From an uncultured Pseudomonadota bacterium (lineage in GTDB: Bacteria > Pseudomonadota > Alphaproteobacteria > Rs-D84): 45,012 nt of DNA. The notes beneath the pieces were generated by a model that was given only the letters and a program-made list of their open reading frames with translations, had not been told where the DNA came from and ran no database searches. Each line of letters starts with the position of its first letter. Position 1 is the stretch's first letter. The stretch covers positions 1 to 45,012 of the forward strand of contig CALABO010000004.1 in the NCBI GenBank assembly GCA_937885575.1. The letters run 5' to 3'. Positions 14,731-22,600 of this stretch are shown here, one piece after another. The position numbers and the translations under genes are program-made.

Positions 14731-17532
14731 ATGAAAAAAATTCTTTTTTTCCTATTCGCCATTTGCCTATCGGCCCCGTCATTCGCAGACAAATGCGGAA
14801 ATCAAAGGGTTATAGATGGAACTAATTTGCTTTATTATAATTTCGGCACTAACGAGCTAGGCACCAAAGTTCAATGCGATACAACTAATAACGAAAAATT
14901 GATGGTGGGATGTGACGGCCAAATCTATAAATGCAACGGCAAAGAATGGGAACGTGTTTCCAACAACTCTATGACGCCTTGTCCATCGGGTTGGGGCGCA
15001 GCAGCATCAAAGCGAATCAGACCAGAAAACACAATTTTAAACCCAACAATCGACGGTGACATATATTTCTTTACGCCGGACCAAAAAATATACGTATTAG
15101 AAAACTCTATTTGCAAATATACCAAAACCCAATGCGATAAAGATCAAGCTGCGTGCAAAGAGAGTGGAAGAATACCTATAAATTGTAGTATATGCGCACC
15201 TTTTACAATCACTTGTGATGATACAAAGGGTAATGGTTGCCAAATAGATGGCAACGATTGGAAACAGTATGTTGTTAACAATTGCAACGAAATCGGAAAA
15301 GGTAGACAACTTACAAAAGATTCACCCATCATAATTAACACCCAAAAAACAAGCAGTCTATGTGATAGTGCCATAAATAAAGCCCACAAAGAGGGAAAAT
15401 GCATCGAAAATCAGGGCCGTTATGTTGGGGGTTATTATGTCGTTGTTTGCGATAATGACGATTTTATTAAAACCAAGGGAACAAAATATGACGGCATAAC
15501 CGATGCGAATTGGTCTTATGCAGAAAAAAAATGTCGCGGTAGCGGCGGCGATTTCAATAACGGCAAATGTACTTGTTCCAACACGCAAACCCGTCCAGAG
15601 AACGGTGAATGTCTATGCATCAATGGAAACACCAAATACCCAATAGACAACAGTTGCAGTGAAGGTACCGCATGTATTAGTACTGGCGGCGACCCCAGAG
15701 ATGATGATAGCGGATGCAATTGCCCAGCAGATAAGAACATGCATCCAGTTAAGTTACGCGCTGACTCTGAAATTAAAGTTTGCGAATGCAATAAAGGTTT
15801 CCAATATCGTGATCCAATGCGCCGGTGGGAGGGTTGCGTTAAAACAGACGGGACTGTCAACATCGGTGGAACTGTCATTGGAGATGACGATGAATCTATA
15901 CCACAAGCAACAGTAACGGTTTCTAATTCTACTAAAGGAACCACCACTGATAATAACGGAACATTCTTTTTAGAAAAAGTTCCAAATACAGAATACGTAA
16001 CATTCTCATTCATCGGCTATGAACCAACAACATGGGCCGCAACCGATTTGCAAAATAACCCGACCGTCAAAATGTATACAAACACCGAAACTTTGAGTGA
16101 AGTTACTGTGACCGCAAGCCCGCTAACACAAACCCAATCCGAACAGGTGGCACCAACGGGCACAAAAGAATACGAATGCACCAAGAGCGGTGGCGATAAA
16201 TATGAAAATGGAAAATGCATATGCGATGCCGATAAACATTTGGTTGAATACAATCCAGATAACGCCCAGGGATACAGTATTTGTAAATGCGTTGCGGGAT
16301 ACAAACGCGACAGCAAGGACAACTGTGTCGATGCTGGGGACTATGAAACGCACGAAGAATTCGATTCTGCCGCGTGGCGCAAGGACACCGAAGACGCATA
16401 TCGCAATGAATACGACAACGCCCAAAGTTGGGCGAATAAAGGCACAACCGCACTTTCCACACTTATGACGGGCGAGGGCGCAATGATGGCCGCACGTGCA
16501 ATCGCCGAACAAAAGGCCGACAAAAAGGCCGAAGAACAAATGGCGGAATGGATTAGCAAAATGGGCTGTGAATATGGCAACGGCCAACAGGTTAACCTTG
16601 GCAAAGAAGAAACTTTGCCGGTGGGCGATTTGGCAAAATATTACGCGGAATACAAACAATTGGCGGACAAACTAAAGGAAACAAAAACCGCGCTGAACCT
16701 GCGTCCCGGAATAGAGAGTGAGGTTTTATACGACCGCGCCGAAACGGGTCTTTATCAATACGCCAACGCCGAACGGCAAAGCGGCGGATTTACATCACTT
16801 TCGCGCGCGTTAATGAACCCCGAAGGTGCGGACGCCGAGCAATGGAACGCACAACGCGCCGAAACAAACCGTGATTTATGGGTCGGGGGCACACTTGCCA
16901 CCGTCGGGCTTGCCGGATCATATATCGCCAACCGCGCAATCAACAAAGACCATGTAAAAAAGTATAAAGAGTTGGAAGAGAAGTTTAGAGAAATTAAAAC
17001 AATGATTGAAAGACGATATCCAGAAGCGTTTATTTTTACAGAACCAGAAATTCAACAGCAGGAATCGCCAACTATAACGGAAACGGTTGTGCAGGAATCA
17101 GAGCCAAGCGTCACAGTAACACCGCAATTGCCGAAATTGAACCCCTTCAAGGATAATTACCTGTTTGATTCTGGTAAGTGGGTATTAAAATCAACACATT
17201 CAGCGCTGGATGAATATATAACATATATTGTTGATACATTTAAAGACGAGAAATATTTAAACTCCAAAATATGCATCAATGTGGATGGGTACACAGATTG
17301 GATTCCACCGAAACCAGGTTTTGTATCTAATAAAGTTTTGTCAGAGCGACGCGCGCAAGCCGTGTCAGACTATATAAAAACTAAGACTGGGGATATTTCA
17401 AACCATATACGTAATATTACACCAACTGGTCATGGCGATGAGCAATGCAACAGAGCAATATATAAAACAGAAGAAGAACTACAAACATGCCGTAGGGTGG
17501 AAATAAATATTAGAGATTGTTCGGACTTGTAA
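14731..17532 (+). CDS. Exported Cys-rich chimera with CarboxypepD_reg-like and OmpA domains
   Basis: This 933-residue protein starts with a signal peptide (MKKILFFLFAICLSAPSFA). Residues 20-370 are Cys-rich with EGF-like units of the form GG.FNNGKC.C. About residues 375-465 form a CarboxypepD_reg-like domain (IGGTVIGDDDESIPQATVTV, FFLEKVPNTEYVTFSFIGYE) ending LSEVTVTA, like the N-terminus of Bacteroidetes SusC-type receptors, but no receptor barrel follows. Residues 480-530 hold another Cys-rich unit, then about 540-700 are helical. A glycine-rich hydrophobic stretch (LWVGGTLATVGLAGSYIA) lies near 715. Residues 806-930 are an OmpA peptidoglycan-binding domain (VDGYTD, LSERRAQAVSDYI, CRRVEINI). 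Function inferred: surface or periplasmic protein tethered to the wall. Confidence 0.85.
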   Translation: MKKILFFLFAICLSAPSFADKCGNQRVIDGTNLLYYNFGTNELGTKVQCDTTNNEKLMVGCDGQIYKCNGKEWERVSNNSMTPCPSGWGAAASKRIRPENTILNPTIDGDIYFFTPDQKIYVLENSICKYTKTQCDKDQAACKESGRIPINCSICAPFTITCDDTKGNGCQIDGNDWKQYVVNNCNEIGKGRQLTKDSPIIINTQKTSSLCDSAINKAHKEGKCIENQGRYVGGYYVVVCDNDDFIKTKGTKYDGITDANWSYAEKKCRGSGGDFNNGKCTCSNTQTRPENGECLCINGNTKYPIDNSCSEGTACISTGGDPRDDDSGCNCPADKNMHPVKLRADSEIKVCECNKGFQYRDPMRRWEGCVKTDGTVNIGGTVIGDDDESIPQATVTVSNSTKGTTTDNNGTFFLEKVPNTEYVTFSFIGYEPTTWAATDLQNNPTVKMYTNTETLSEVTVTASPLTQTQSEQVAPTGTKEYECTKSGGDKYENGKCICDADKHLVEYNPDNAQGYSICKCVAGYKRDSKDNCVDAGDYETHEEFDSAAWRKDTEDAYRNEYDNAQSWANKGTTALSTLMTGEGAMMAARAIAEQKADKKAEEQMAEWISKMGCEYGNGQQVNLGKEETLPVGDLAKYYAEYKQLADKLKETKTALNLRPGIESEVLYDRAETGLYQYANAERQSGGFTSLSRALMNPEGADAEQWNAQRAETNRDLWVGGTLATVGLAGSYIANRAINKDHVKKYKELEEKFREIKTMIERRYPEAFIFTEPEIQQQESPTITETVVQESEPSVTVTPQLPKLNPFKDNYLFDSGKWVLKSTHSALDEYITYIVDTFKDEKYLNSKICINVDGYTDWIPPKPGFVSNKVLSERRAQAVSDYIKTKTGDISNHIRNITPTGHGDEQCNRAIYKTEEELQTCRRVEINIRDCSDL

Positions 17533-17559
17533 TACAATCAACTAAAAAACATTTGTGTT

Positions 17560-17699
17560 TTATAAAAAGGGTGACAGGCATGTAATTCCCATCCGCCTAA
17601 CGGCGAATGGGCCCTTTTCACTGCGCGCACCACCGTGTGCGCTTGTTCCGAACCTGGCATTGCGATGCAATGCGATGTTCAATCCGTTATACCCACGAT
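17560..17699. ncRNA. Structured intergenic segment, candidate small RNA
   Basis: Three hairpins in 90 bases: 17588-17611 (CCCAT-CGCC/GGCG-ATGGG), 17623-17642 (GCGCGCAC/GTGTGCGC with one G-U pair on the plus strand) and 17657-17673 (GCATTGC/GCAATGC, perfect). GGGTGACAGGCATG at the start and CAATCCGTTATACCC at the end can pair imperfectly, closing a three-way structure. No ORF or ribosome site is convincing. I could not match it to 6S, SRP or tmRNA by eye, and the strand is undecided. Confidence 0.3.
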
Positions 17700-17734
17700 A
17701 AAATTAAAATCGGCGCACGGCCGATTTGAATTTT
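17700..17734 (-). terminator. Terminator downstream of tRNA-Pro
   Basis: AAATCGGC (17707-17714) and GCCGATTT (17720-17727), extended by A/T pairs on both flanks. On the minus strand the stem is followed by TTTTAATTTTA. It could also act on the plus strand. Confidence 0.7.
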
Positions 17735-17735
17735 A

Positions 17736-17812
17736 TGGTCGGGGCGACAGGAATCGAACCTGCGACCCCTTGCACCCCATGCAAGTACTCTACCAGGCTG
17801 AGCTACGCCCCG
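17736..17812 (-). tRNA. tRNA-Pro (anticodon GGG)
   Basis: A 77-base minus-strand cloverleaf: acceptor CGGGGCG/CGCCCCG with discriminator A and encoded CCA, D arm with TAGCTCAGCCTGGTAGAG, anticodon stem CTTGC/GCAAG around loop ATGGGGT, and T arm GCAGGTTCGAATCCTGT. The loop gives anticodon GGG. Confidence 0.95.
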
Positions 17813-17824
17813 ACGACAGACAGC

Positions 17825-17853
17825 ATGATAATATAAACTTTCACAATTTGCAA
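17825..17853 (-). promoter_or_regulatory. Predicted tRNA-Pro promoter
   Basis: Minus-strand TTGCAA (17853-17848), a 17-base spacer and TATCAT (17830-17825), a few bases before the tRNA 5' end. Confidence 0.5.
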
Positions 17854-17882
17854 ACAGATAAATTTTTATTGGCGCGCCACCA

Positions 17883-17931
17883 CTACCCCACCGGCCTTCG
17901 CCGGTCCACCCCCTTCGCCAAGCGAAGGGGA
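17883..17931 (-). repeat. REP-like double-hairpin repeat, inverted copy
   Basis: On the minus strand CCCCTTCGC...GCGAAGGGG is followed by GTGGAC, CCGGCGAAGGCCGG and TGGGGTAGTGG, the same order of parts as at 4972 and 5099. Confidence 0.6.
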
Positions 17932-17934
17932 CTT

Positions 17935-17957
17935 AAAAAAACCGCCGAAGCGGTTTT
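17935..17957 (-). terminator. Terminator of the His-rich protein gene
   Basis: Minus-strand AAAACCGC, tetraloop TTCG, GCGGTTTT followed by TTTAAG, starting just after the stop codon. Confidence 0.85.
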
Positions 17958-17961
17958 CTTT

Positions 17962-18258
17962 TTATATTATCGCCGATAGTAATATCGCCGTTGCAACAAT
18001 CCAATCGCCTGTATGCGCACCATGGTGATGATGATGGTGGTGGTGATGGTGCGACACATGAACCGGCGTCGGCACAGGGGTCATATTATGATGCGTCGTA
18101 TGATGCCCACCATGCCTTGGTGCGCCATGCGTATGTGTCACGAACGGACGTGGCGCATGATGATTTCCGCCGCCGCGATTCGGTGCCGCATTCGCCGATC
18201 CGACCGCCAACGCCGCCGCAACTGCCACAGATGTAAGGAATAGATTTGTTTTTTTCAT
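17962..18258 (-). CDS. Small exported histidine-rich protein
   Basis: The ATG at 18258 has the strong ribosome site AAAGGAGAT, so the longer upstream frame is rejected. It encodes 98 residues: a signal peptide (MKKTNLFLTSVAVAAALAVG, cleavage after SANA), then a His/Pro/Gly-rich region (HHAPRP, HGGHHTTHHN) with an uninterrupted run of ten His, and a hydrophobic C-terminus (DWIVATAILLSAII). His-rich exported proteins bind Ni, Zn or Cu; a metal-buffering role is inference. The hydrophobic tail could anchor it. It is divergent from acpS. Confidence 0.82.
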   Translation of the reverse strand: MKKTNLFLTSVAVAAALAVGSANAAPNRGGGNHHAPRPFVTHTHGAPRHGGHHTTHHNMTPVPTPVHVSHHHHHHHHHHGAHTGDWIVATAILLSAII

Positions 18259-18284
18259 GTTTATCTCCTTTGGTTCAAAATTAT

Positions 18285-18314
18285 TATATAATATAATGAT
18301 TATAAAAATCAACA
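18285..18314 (-). promoter_or_regulatory. Predicted promoter of the His-rich protein gene
   Basis: Minus-strand TTGATT, about 18 bases, then TATAAT in a very AT-rich stretch (approximate positions). The overlapping ATTATATAAT palindromes could host a metal regulator, but I see no recognisable Fur or Zur box. Confidence 0.4.
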
Positions 18315-18422
18315 ATTATTTTTATAAATCAAATTTCATAAACTTTATTGAATTTTCCACTTGCACGAATCGGGAAAAAGTTTCTATATTCACATATCAA
18401 TTTTACCAAGGGAGGAAACCTT

Positions 18423-18800
18423 ATGATTGTTGGTATTGGCATTGATTTGGTCGAATCCGGACGTTTTCTTGATTGGTCCGCATTCAAAAAGCAACGTATA
18501 TTTACTAAAAAAGAACTTGAATACGCGGATGCAGATAACGCAAACGCGGAAAAACACCTTGCCAATTTCTGGGCCGCGCGCGAGGCTTGTTTAAAGGCAC
18601 TTGGCACTGGGTTCGGCGATGATATTGCTTTTTCTGATATATCGGTTGTGCATGACGACAATGGCCAACCCGAAATTATGATTGCCGGTGGCGCACGCAA
18701 CGCATTAAAGGAACTTGCCGGAATTACGGCGGCGGTTCATCTTTCTATATCGGACCAGGATAATTTTTCTATTGCGATGGTTGTGATTGAAAAACAATAA
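18423..18800 (+). CDS. acpS: Holo-[acyl-carrier-protein] synthase
   Basis: The ATG at 18423 follows GGGAGGAAA; the upstream in-frame ATG at 18348 would add 25 non-homologous residues. The 125-residue phosphopantetheinyl transferase has the Mg-binding Asp in GIGIDLVESGR and the second signature FWAAREACLKALGTG. It transfers 4'-phosphopantetheine from CoA to ACP, activating fatty acid and lipid A precursor synthesis. A single gene with its own terminator. Confidence 0.95.
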   Translation: MIVGIGIDLVESGRFLDWSAFKKQRIFTKKELEYADADNANAEKHLANFWAAREACLKALGTGFGDDIAFSDISVVHDDNGQPEIMIAGGARNALKELAGITAAVHLSISDQDNFSIAMVVIEKQ

Positions 18801-18820
18801 AACCATTGATGTCAAAGCAA

Positions 18821-18852
18821 AAAAATACCACGCATTCCTGCGTGGTATTTTT
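18821..18852. terminator. Bidirectional terminator between acpS and the acidic membrane protein
   Basis: AAAAATACCACGCA, loop TTCC, TGCGTGGTATTTTT: a perfect 14-bp stem with T tracts on both strands. Confidence 0.9.
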
Positions 18853-18869
18853 CATTTCCTAAACATTCT

Positions 18870-21422
18870 TCAATTTGCACGATATGTGACCGTTTCCGTA
18901 ACACTATATTGACCACCGTCATGAACACTGAAATCGCGGCGCGTTTCATCTACTGGTTCAGGGGCCGCAACATATTCATAACTTTTCGTTACATACTGTG
19001 GTTGCGGCGCCGGTACATATACCGGTTCTGGAATATATTGCGGCTGTTCATACACATAAGATTCAGATACATATTCCACATTTGCCGGGTTATCGTATTC
19101 CACGACCGTTTCGACATCTTCGCCCATCGCCGGCATCGGCACAGACACAACATTTCCTTCGACAATAACATCAGGCGCGGTAACAGTCGTAACCTCTATT
19201 ACCGGTTCTTCGGTCACAATTTCCACAACAGGTTCGGTCACTTCCACCAATATCGGTTTATCATCACGCGAAACGCCATACGGGGCCTTGCGCGCCAAGA
19301 CATCTTCTTCGGATTCTATTACGCGGACATCGGGTTCACCCCCGCGCAAAATATCATCGTTGGGATAGCGCACCTCTATCGGTTTATCCGCCGGTGCCTG
19401 TGCAACAATCGGGGCGGGTTCCGGTTCGACCCATACGGGTTTGTCCGGTTCATAAACATCAACCGGTGTCGGTGCCACAACAGGCACATCGGGTTCCGTA
19501 TGTAAATTCACAGGTTCATCGGGTTCAACCACTTCAACCTTTTCACCAAGCCCAAGGAAAGGCACGGTTCCACCGTTCTTTTTCTGGTACAACCAAAGCG
19601 TGAAAATCGAAAGCGCAATCAACAAAATCAACAGAAAATAATACCCAACCCCCGAACGCTTTGTCCCGACCGGCCGTAGTTTTTCATCATGTTGAATTGG
19701 CGACATTGGTCTTGTTTCTTCTTTTGGCATTTTTGGAACCTCCACTGGTGAAAAAGGACGCTCTGGCGCGCCGAGCCCCTGGTTATCATACTGCGCGGTG
19801 CTTGCTTGGCCCGTCGTATCAACATCGGTCGGCACAGATTCGTCCACAGTTTTTATTGTGTCAATCACAGGTTCGACGCGTTCATCTTCTTTATCCGCCT
19901 TATTTTCTTGCGTTTCCGTTTCGCCCCATGATTCATCAAACTTTTTTTCCGTAAATTCCGGCGCATTATCAGCATAACCCCCGAAATTCATATGACCAAA
20001 ATTATCTTCAAATTCGGACTTTGCCGTATCATCCGGTTCATCACGCGATTCTGTTGCAGATTCTTCGCGCTTTTCTTCGGGCGCAGAATGTTCATTAGAT
20101 TTTTCTTCACGGTCATATTTATAATCATCCGTTTCTTCTTCATTCGCGCGCGTTTTCTCTACAGATTTATCTTCTTTATCAGAATCATAACGGCTTTCGC
20201 GAAGTTTTTCCTTGTATTCTTTTTTATAATCATTCGCGCTTTCATTATCATCGTCATCATCGGCGCGAACCGTGTCATATTCATCTTTCTTCTTTTTATC
20301 AGCCGAATAGTCATCATCAGTATCAATATCCGTCCGCGGCAATGCATCATCATCTGAATCATCTTCGTCATCGTTTTCGCCCGGGAACCCAAAGGCCGCA
20401 TCATTTCTATCGCCATCATCATGAACCGTTTCCGGCTTTGGTTCATCGTCCATCGCGGCATACGGCGACAGCGGTCGTTTTAACTCTGGCATATGTGCCG
20501 GTTTAATATCACCAAAATCAACCGGTTTGAAAGCGATTTCATCATCCAGAATTTCCGGATCTTTGTCCAACAGTGGTTCTACTTCGTCTGATTTTTTCGG
20601 CATATCTGTATCCTCTGGCTCTTTCAATTCTGGGTCAACATCTTCATCTATCTCATCCGTCACAGGCATTTTTGCGACATCATTTTTTTTCACCCTTGCA
20701 TCGACAACGCGATGCGGAGTATCCGCATCCAAATCAACCGTCGGCCGCCGCAAAGCAAGCAATGCCAGGGCGGCATTTGCGTCTTCGGTCGCAATCTCTA
20801 TACGGCGGCGAGCATTTTCAAGTCGCTTTTCAGCGCGCAACAATTTATCTTCGGTGGATTCAATATGTGCCTCGGTCCGCAGAATCTTGGATGCCAATTG
20901 CTTACTCGGTTCACGCCCAACATAAGATTTTTGCCGTGCAAGCCGATTTCGAAAATTACGCATACGATCGTTCATACTTTTTATTGCATGCTCGGTCTTG
21001 TCCATCGTAATTTGTGCCTGGGCAATTTCGTCTTGGGCATTAGTAAGGCGCACAGTCGCCGCACGCCGCACCGCCGCATCACGAAAGTCAATCAAATCCG
21101 CAAGTGCCGCATTCAAATCGCCATGATTTTCATACGCATCTATCAAATCTTCGTAAACATCAATTCCGCTGTATTCGATATCAAGTTTTTGATATTTATT
21201 GTCGCGCTTTGGCCGAATCAGTTCCAAATCAATATTATAAACATTTTGCAACAAATCGTCCCAGCGCCGCGTTCCATCAGACCGCACAACCAACAAAACA
21301 TTAGGTTTATATTCATCAATCGTTTCATCAACAACGAACACCAACTTATTATTATCATCATACCACACGCGCAAGACATTCCCCGCGATATCATATTCCT
21401 TTGGCTGTAAATTTCGAAACAT
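18870..21422 (-). CDS. Large acidic single-pass membrane protein next to gcrA
   Basis: About 850 residues. The start is 21422 (AGGAGAG 7 bases upstream) or 21440 (AGGGG upstream). An N-terminal folded segment (about 1-110, with VLRVWYDDNNKLVFVVDE and WDDLLQNVYNI) is followed by a coiled coil (about 120-220), then about 300 very acidic, probably disordered residues with Asp runs. The lone membrane segment is GYYFLLILLIALSIFTLWLY (about 575-595), and the remaining C-terminal part is Pro/Val/Glu-rich with YVYEQPQYIPEPVYVPAP-like repeats. Topology suggests a cytoplasmic N-terminus and periplasmic C-terminus. No family recognised; the form resembles polar or divisome scaffolds. It follows gcrA by about 36 bases, so co-expression is likely. 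Confidence 0.75.
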   Translation of the reverse strand: MFRNLQPKEYDIAGNVLRVWYDDNNKLVFVVDETIDEYKPNVLLVVRSDGTRRWDDLLQNVYNIDLELIRPKRDNKYQKLDIEYSGIDVYEDLIDAYENHGDLNAALADLIDFRDAAVRRAATVRLTNAQDEIAQAQITMDKTEHAIKSMNDRMRNFRNRLARQKSYVGREPSKQLASKILRTEAHIESTEDKLLRAEKRLENARRRIEIATEDANAALALLALRRPTVDLDADTPHRVVDARVKKNDVAKMPVTDEIDEDVDPELKEPEDTDMPKKSDEVEPLLDKDPEILDDEIAFKPVDFGDIKPAHMPELKRPLSPYAAMDDEPKPETVHDDGDRNDAAFGFPGENDDEDDSDDDALPRTDIDTDDDYSADKKKKDEYDTVRADDDDDNESANDYKKEYKEKLRESRYDSDKEDKSVEKTRANEEETDDYKYDREEKSNEHSAPEEKREESATESRDEPDDTAKSEFEDNFGHMNFGGYADNAPEFTEKKFDESWGETETQENKADKEDERVEPVIDTIKTVDESVPTDVDTTGQASTAQYDNQGLGAPERPFSPVEVPKMPKEETRPMSPIQHDEKLRPVGTKRSGVGYYFLLILLIALSIFTLWLYQKKNGGTVPFLGLGEKVEVVEPDEPVNLHTEPDVPVVAPTPVDVYEPDKPVWVEPEPAPIVAQAPADKPIEVRYPNDDILRGGEPDVRVIESEEDVLARKAPYGVSRDDKPILVEVTEPVVEIVTEEPVIEVTTVTAPDVIVEGNVVSVPMPAMGEDVETVVEYDNPANVEYVSESYVYEQPQYIPEPVYVPAPQPQYVTKSYEYVAAPEPVDETRRDFSVHDGGQYSVTETVTYRAN

Positions 21423-21458
21423 CGTATTCTCTCCTGGCATTGTATGTCCCCTGGCAAA

Positions 21459-22019
21459 TTATTTCTTCTTTGGCGGTGTGAACTGATATGCCTGTTTACA
21501 GTGTTCATAACAATACGGTTTTCCAACAAACACCTGATGTCCACAGAAATGAAAACCCTCGGAATCTGGATCACCAATCGGCCAACGACATTGATTTGGC
21601 TTAAGGTTTGCCATTTCCAGTGCGTGTTGCACCATGCGTTGATGTACGGAAATTCCCTTACTGCCAGCGATGGCATGACCAACGGTCTTTTTTGGTGCGG
21701 GTTTTGCAACCGGTGTCGGTTTTTCCTTTGGTGCAGCCCTTACTGGTTTTGGTGCCGGTGCCGGTTTCCTGGCCGCCTTTACCGCCACAGGTTTCTTTTC
21801 AACCTTTTTGGATGCCACCTTTGCCTTTTTAATCTCTGTCTTTTTTACAGGCTTTGCATCCGAATCGGCCGCCCTGGCATTCCAACCCATACGGTGCAAT
21901 TTGCCCACAATCGCGTTTTTCGAAAGCCCCAATTTTTTACCAATTTCCGCGGTCGACAAACCCTTGCCCACCAAGGCCTTTAACTTTTTTAAAACATTAC
22001 TATCCCACGCTTTGCTCAT
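21459..22019 (-). CDS. gcrA: GcrA cell-cycle regulator
   Basis: The 186-residue protein opens with the GcrA HTH (SNVLKKLKALVGKGLSTAEI, GLSKNAIVGKLHRMGW). A long Lys/Ala/Pro-rich linker follows (about 55-115), then the sigma-70-binding C-terminal domain with CRWPIGDPDSEGFHFCG and YCYEHCKQAYQ. In Caulobacter, GcrA binds the housekeeping sigma factor and activates promoters carrying CcrM-methylated GANTC sites. The linker is unusually basic and alanine-rich. It is the best lineage marker in this window. Confidence 0.96.
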   Translation of the reverse strand: MSKAWDSNVLKKLKALVGKGLSTAEIGKKLGLSKNAIVGKLHRMGWNARAADSDAKPVKKTEIKKAKVASKKVEKKPVAVKAARKPAPAPKPVRAAPKEKPTPVAKPAPKKTVGHAIAGSKGISVHQRMVQHALEMANLKPNQCRWPIGDPDSEGFHFCGHQVFVGKPYCYEHCKQAYQFTPPKKK

Positions 22020-22055
22020 TTTATTTTAACCTTACGCCTATATTTATGATATCAT

Positions 22056-22085
22056 ATACTAACACAAAACCGATTCGAAACGCAA
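22056..22085 (-). promoter_or_regulatory. Predicted gcrA promoter with a GANTC site in the spacer
   Basis: Minus-strand TTGCGT (22085-22080), an 18-base spacer and TAGTAT (22061-22056). GATTC at 22072-22076 is a GANTC methylation site inside the spacer. A perfect palindrome TATGATATCATA (22045-22056) lies just downstream. Confidence 0.45.
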
Positions 22086-22095
22086 GGGGGAAATA

Positions 22096-22575
22096 ATGTT
22101 TTTATATATATTTTGGTCTTTTTTTGCTGTTTTAATTCTTATGGCGCTTGGGCTTACCTATAAAATCGCGCAAACCGATATGCGCCGGCGGATTATCCCG
22201 GACGGATACCTGTTTCCATTGCTAATAATCGGGGTAATTGTCACGACATTTTATCCATGGCCGGTTCAAATCGAATCGGGTGCGGTCGGAATGGCATTTG
22301 GGTATATGCTTGCGGCCGTGGTCGGAATTATATTCGACAAGATTTTAACCCGTAAAAATCCAAAGGCCGAAAGCCCAATCGGCATGGGCGACATAAAACT
22401 AATCAGCGTCGGCGGCCTTTGGTGTGGTCCAACGGGTTTGGCGATTGCGTTGGTGCTGGCGTGTGCATTTGGTGCAACATGGGCGTACCGCAAGAAACAA
22501 AAATTTATACCATTTGCGCCTTTTTTTGTAATCGGTGGATTTTTATCTTTGATTACAATCACGTTTTTGATATAA
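22096..22575 (+). CDS. A24-family prepilin peptidase, short form
   Basis: This 159-residue polytopic aspartic protease has the two catalytic Asp motifs TDMRRRIIPDGY and GMGDIKLISVGGLW. It lacks the N-terminal methyltransferase/zinc region of PilD, matching the CpaA/TadV-size class. It cleaves leader peptides of type IV or Tad pilins or pseudopilins in the inner membrane. No pilin or secretion ATPase is in the window. A GGGGG ribosome site precedes the ATG. It is 25 bases upstream of an exported-protein gene, suggesting an operon. Confidence 0.88.
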   Translation: MFLYIFWSFFAVLILMALGLTYKIAQTDMRRRIIPDGYLFPLLIIGVIVTTFYPWPVQIESGAVGMAFGYMLAAVVGIIFDKILTRKNPKAESPIGMGDIKLISVGGLWCGPTGLAIALVLACAFGATWAYRKKQKFIPFAPFFVIGGFLSLITITFLI

Positions 22576-22600
22576 TATATGACATAGGTCGAACGAGAGA

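Noticed and set aside
17560..17699. tmRNA or SRP RNA in the interval beside tRNA-Pro
   Set aside because: No tRNA-like domain, tag reading frame or SRP GGAAGGAAGCA-type loop is visible.
17991..18243. Plus-strand Met/Arg/His-rich frames opposite the His-rich gene
   Set aside because: They mirror the CAC/CAT run. The minus-strand frame has the signal peptide, AAAGGAGAT and a terminator.
20573..21410. 145- and 232-codon frames opposite the acidic membrane protein
   Set aside because: Shadow frames without ribosome site or domain; the 856-codon minus frame is well supported.
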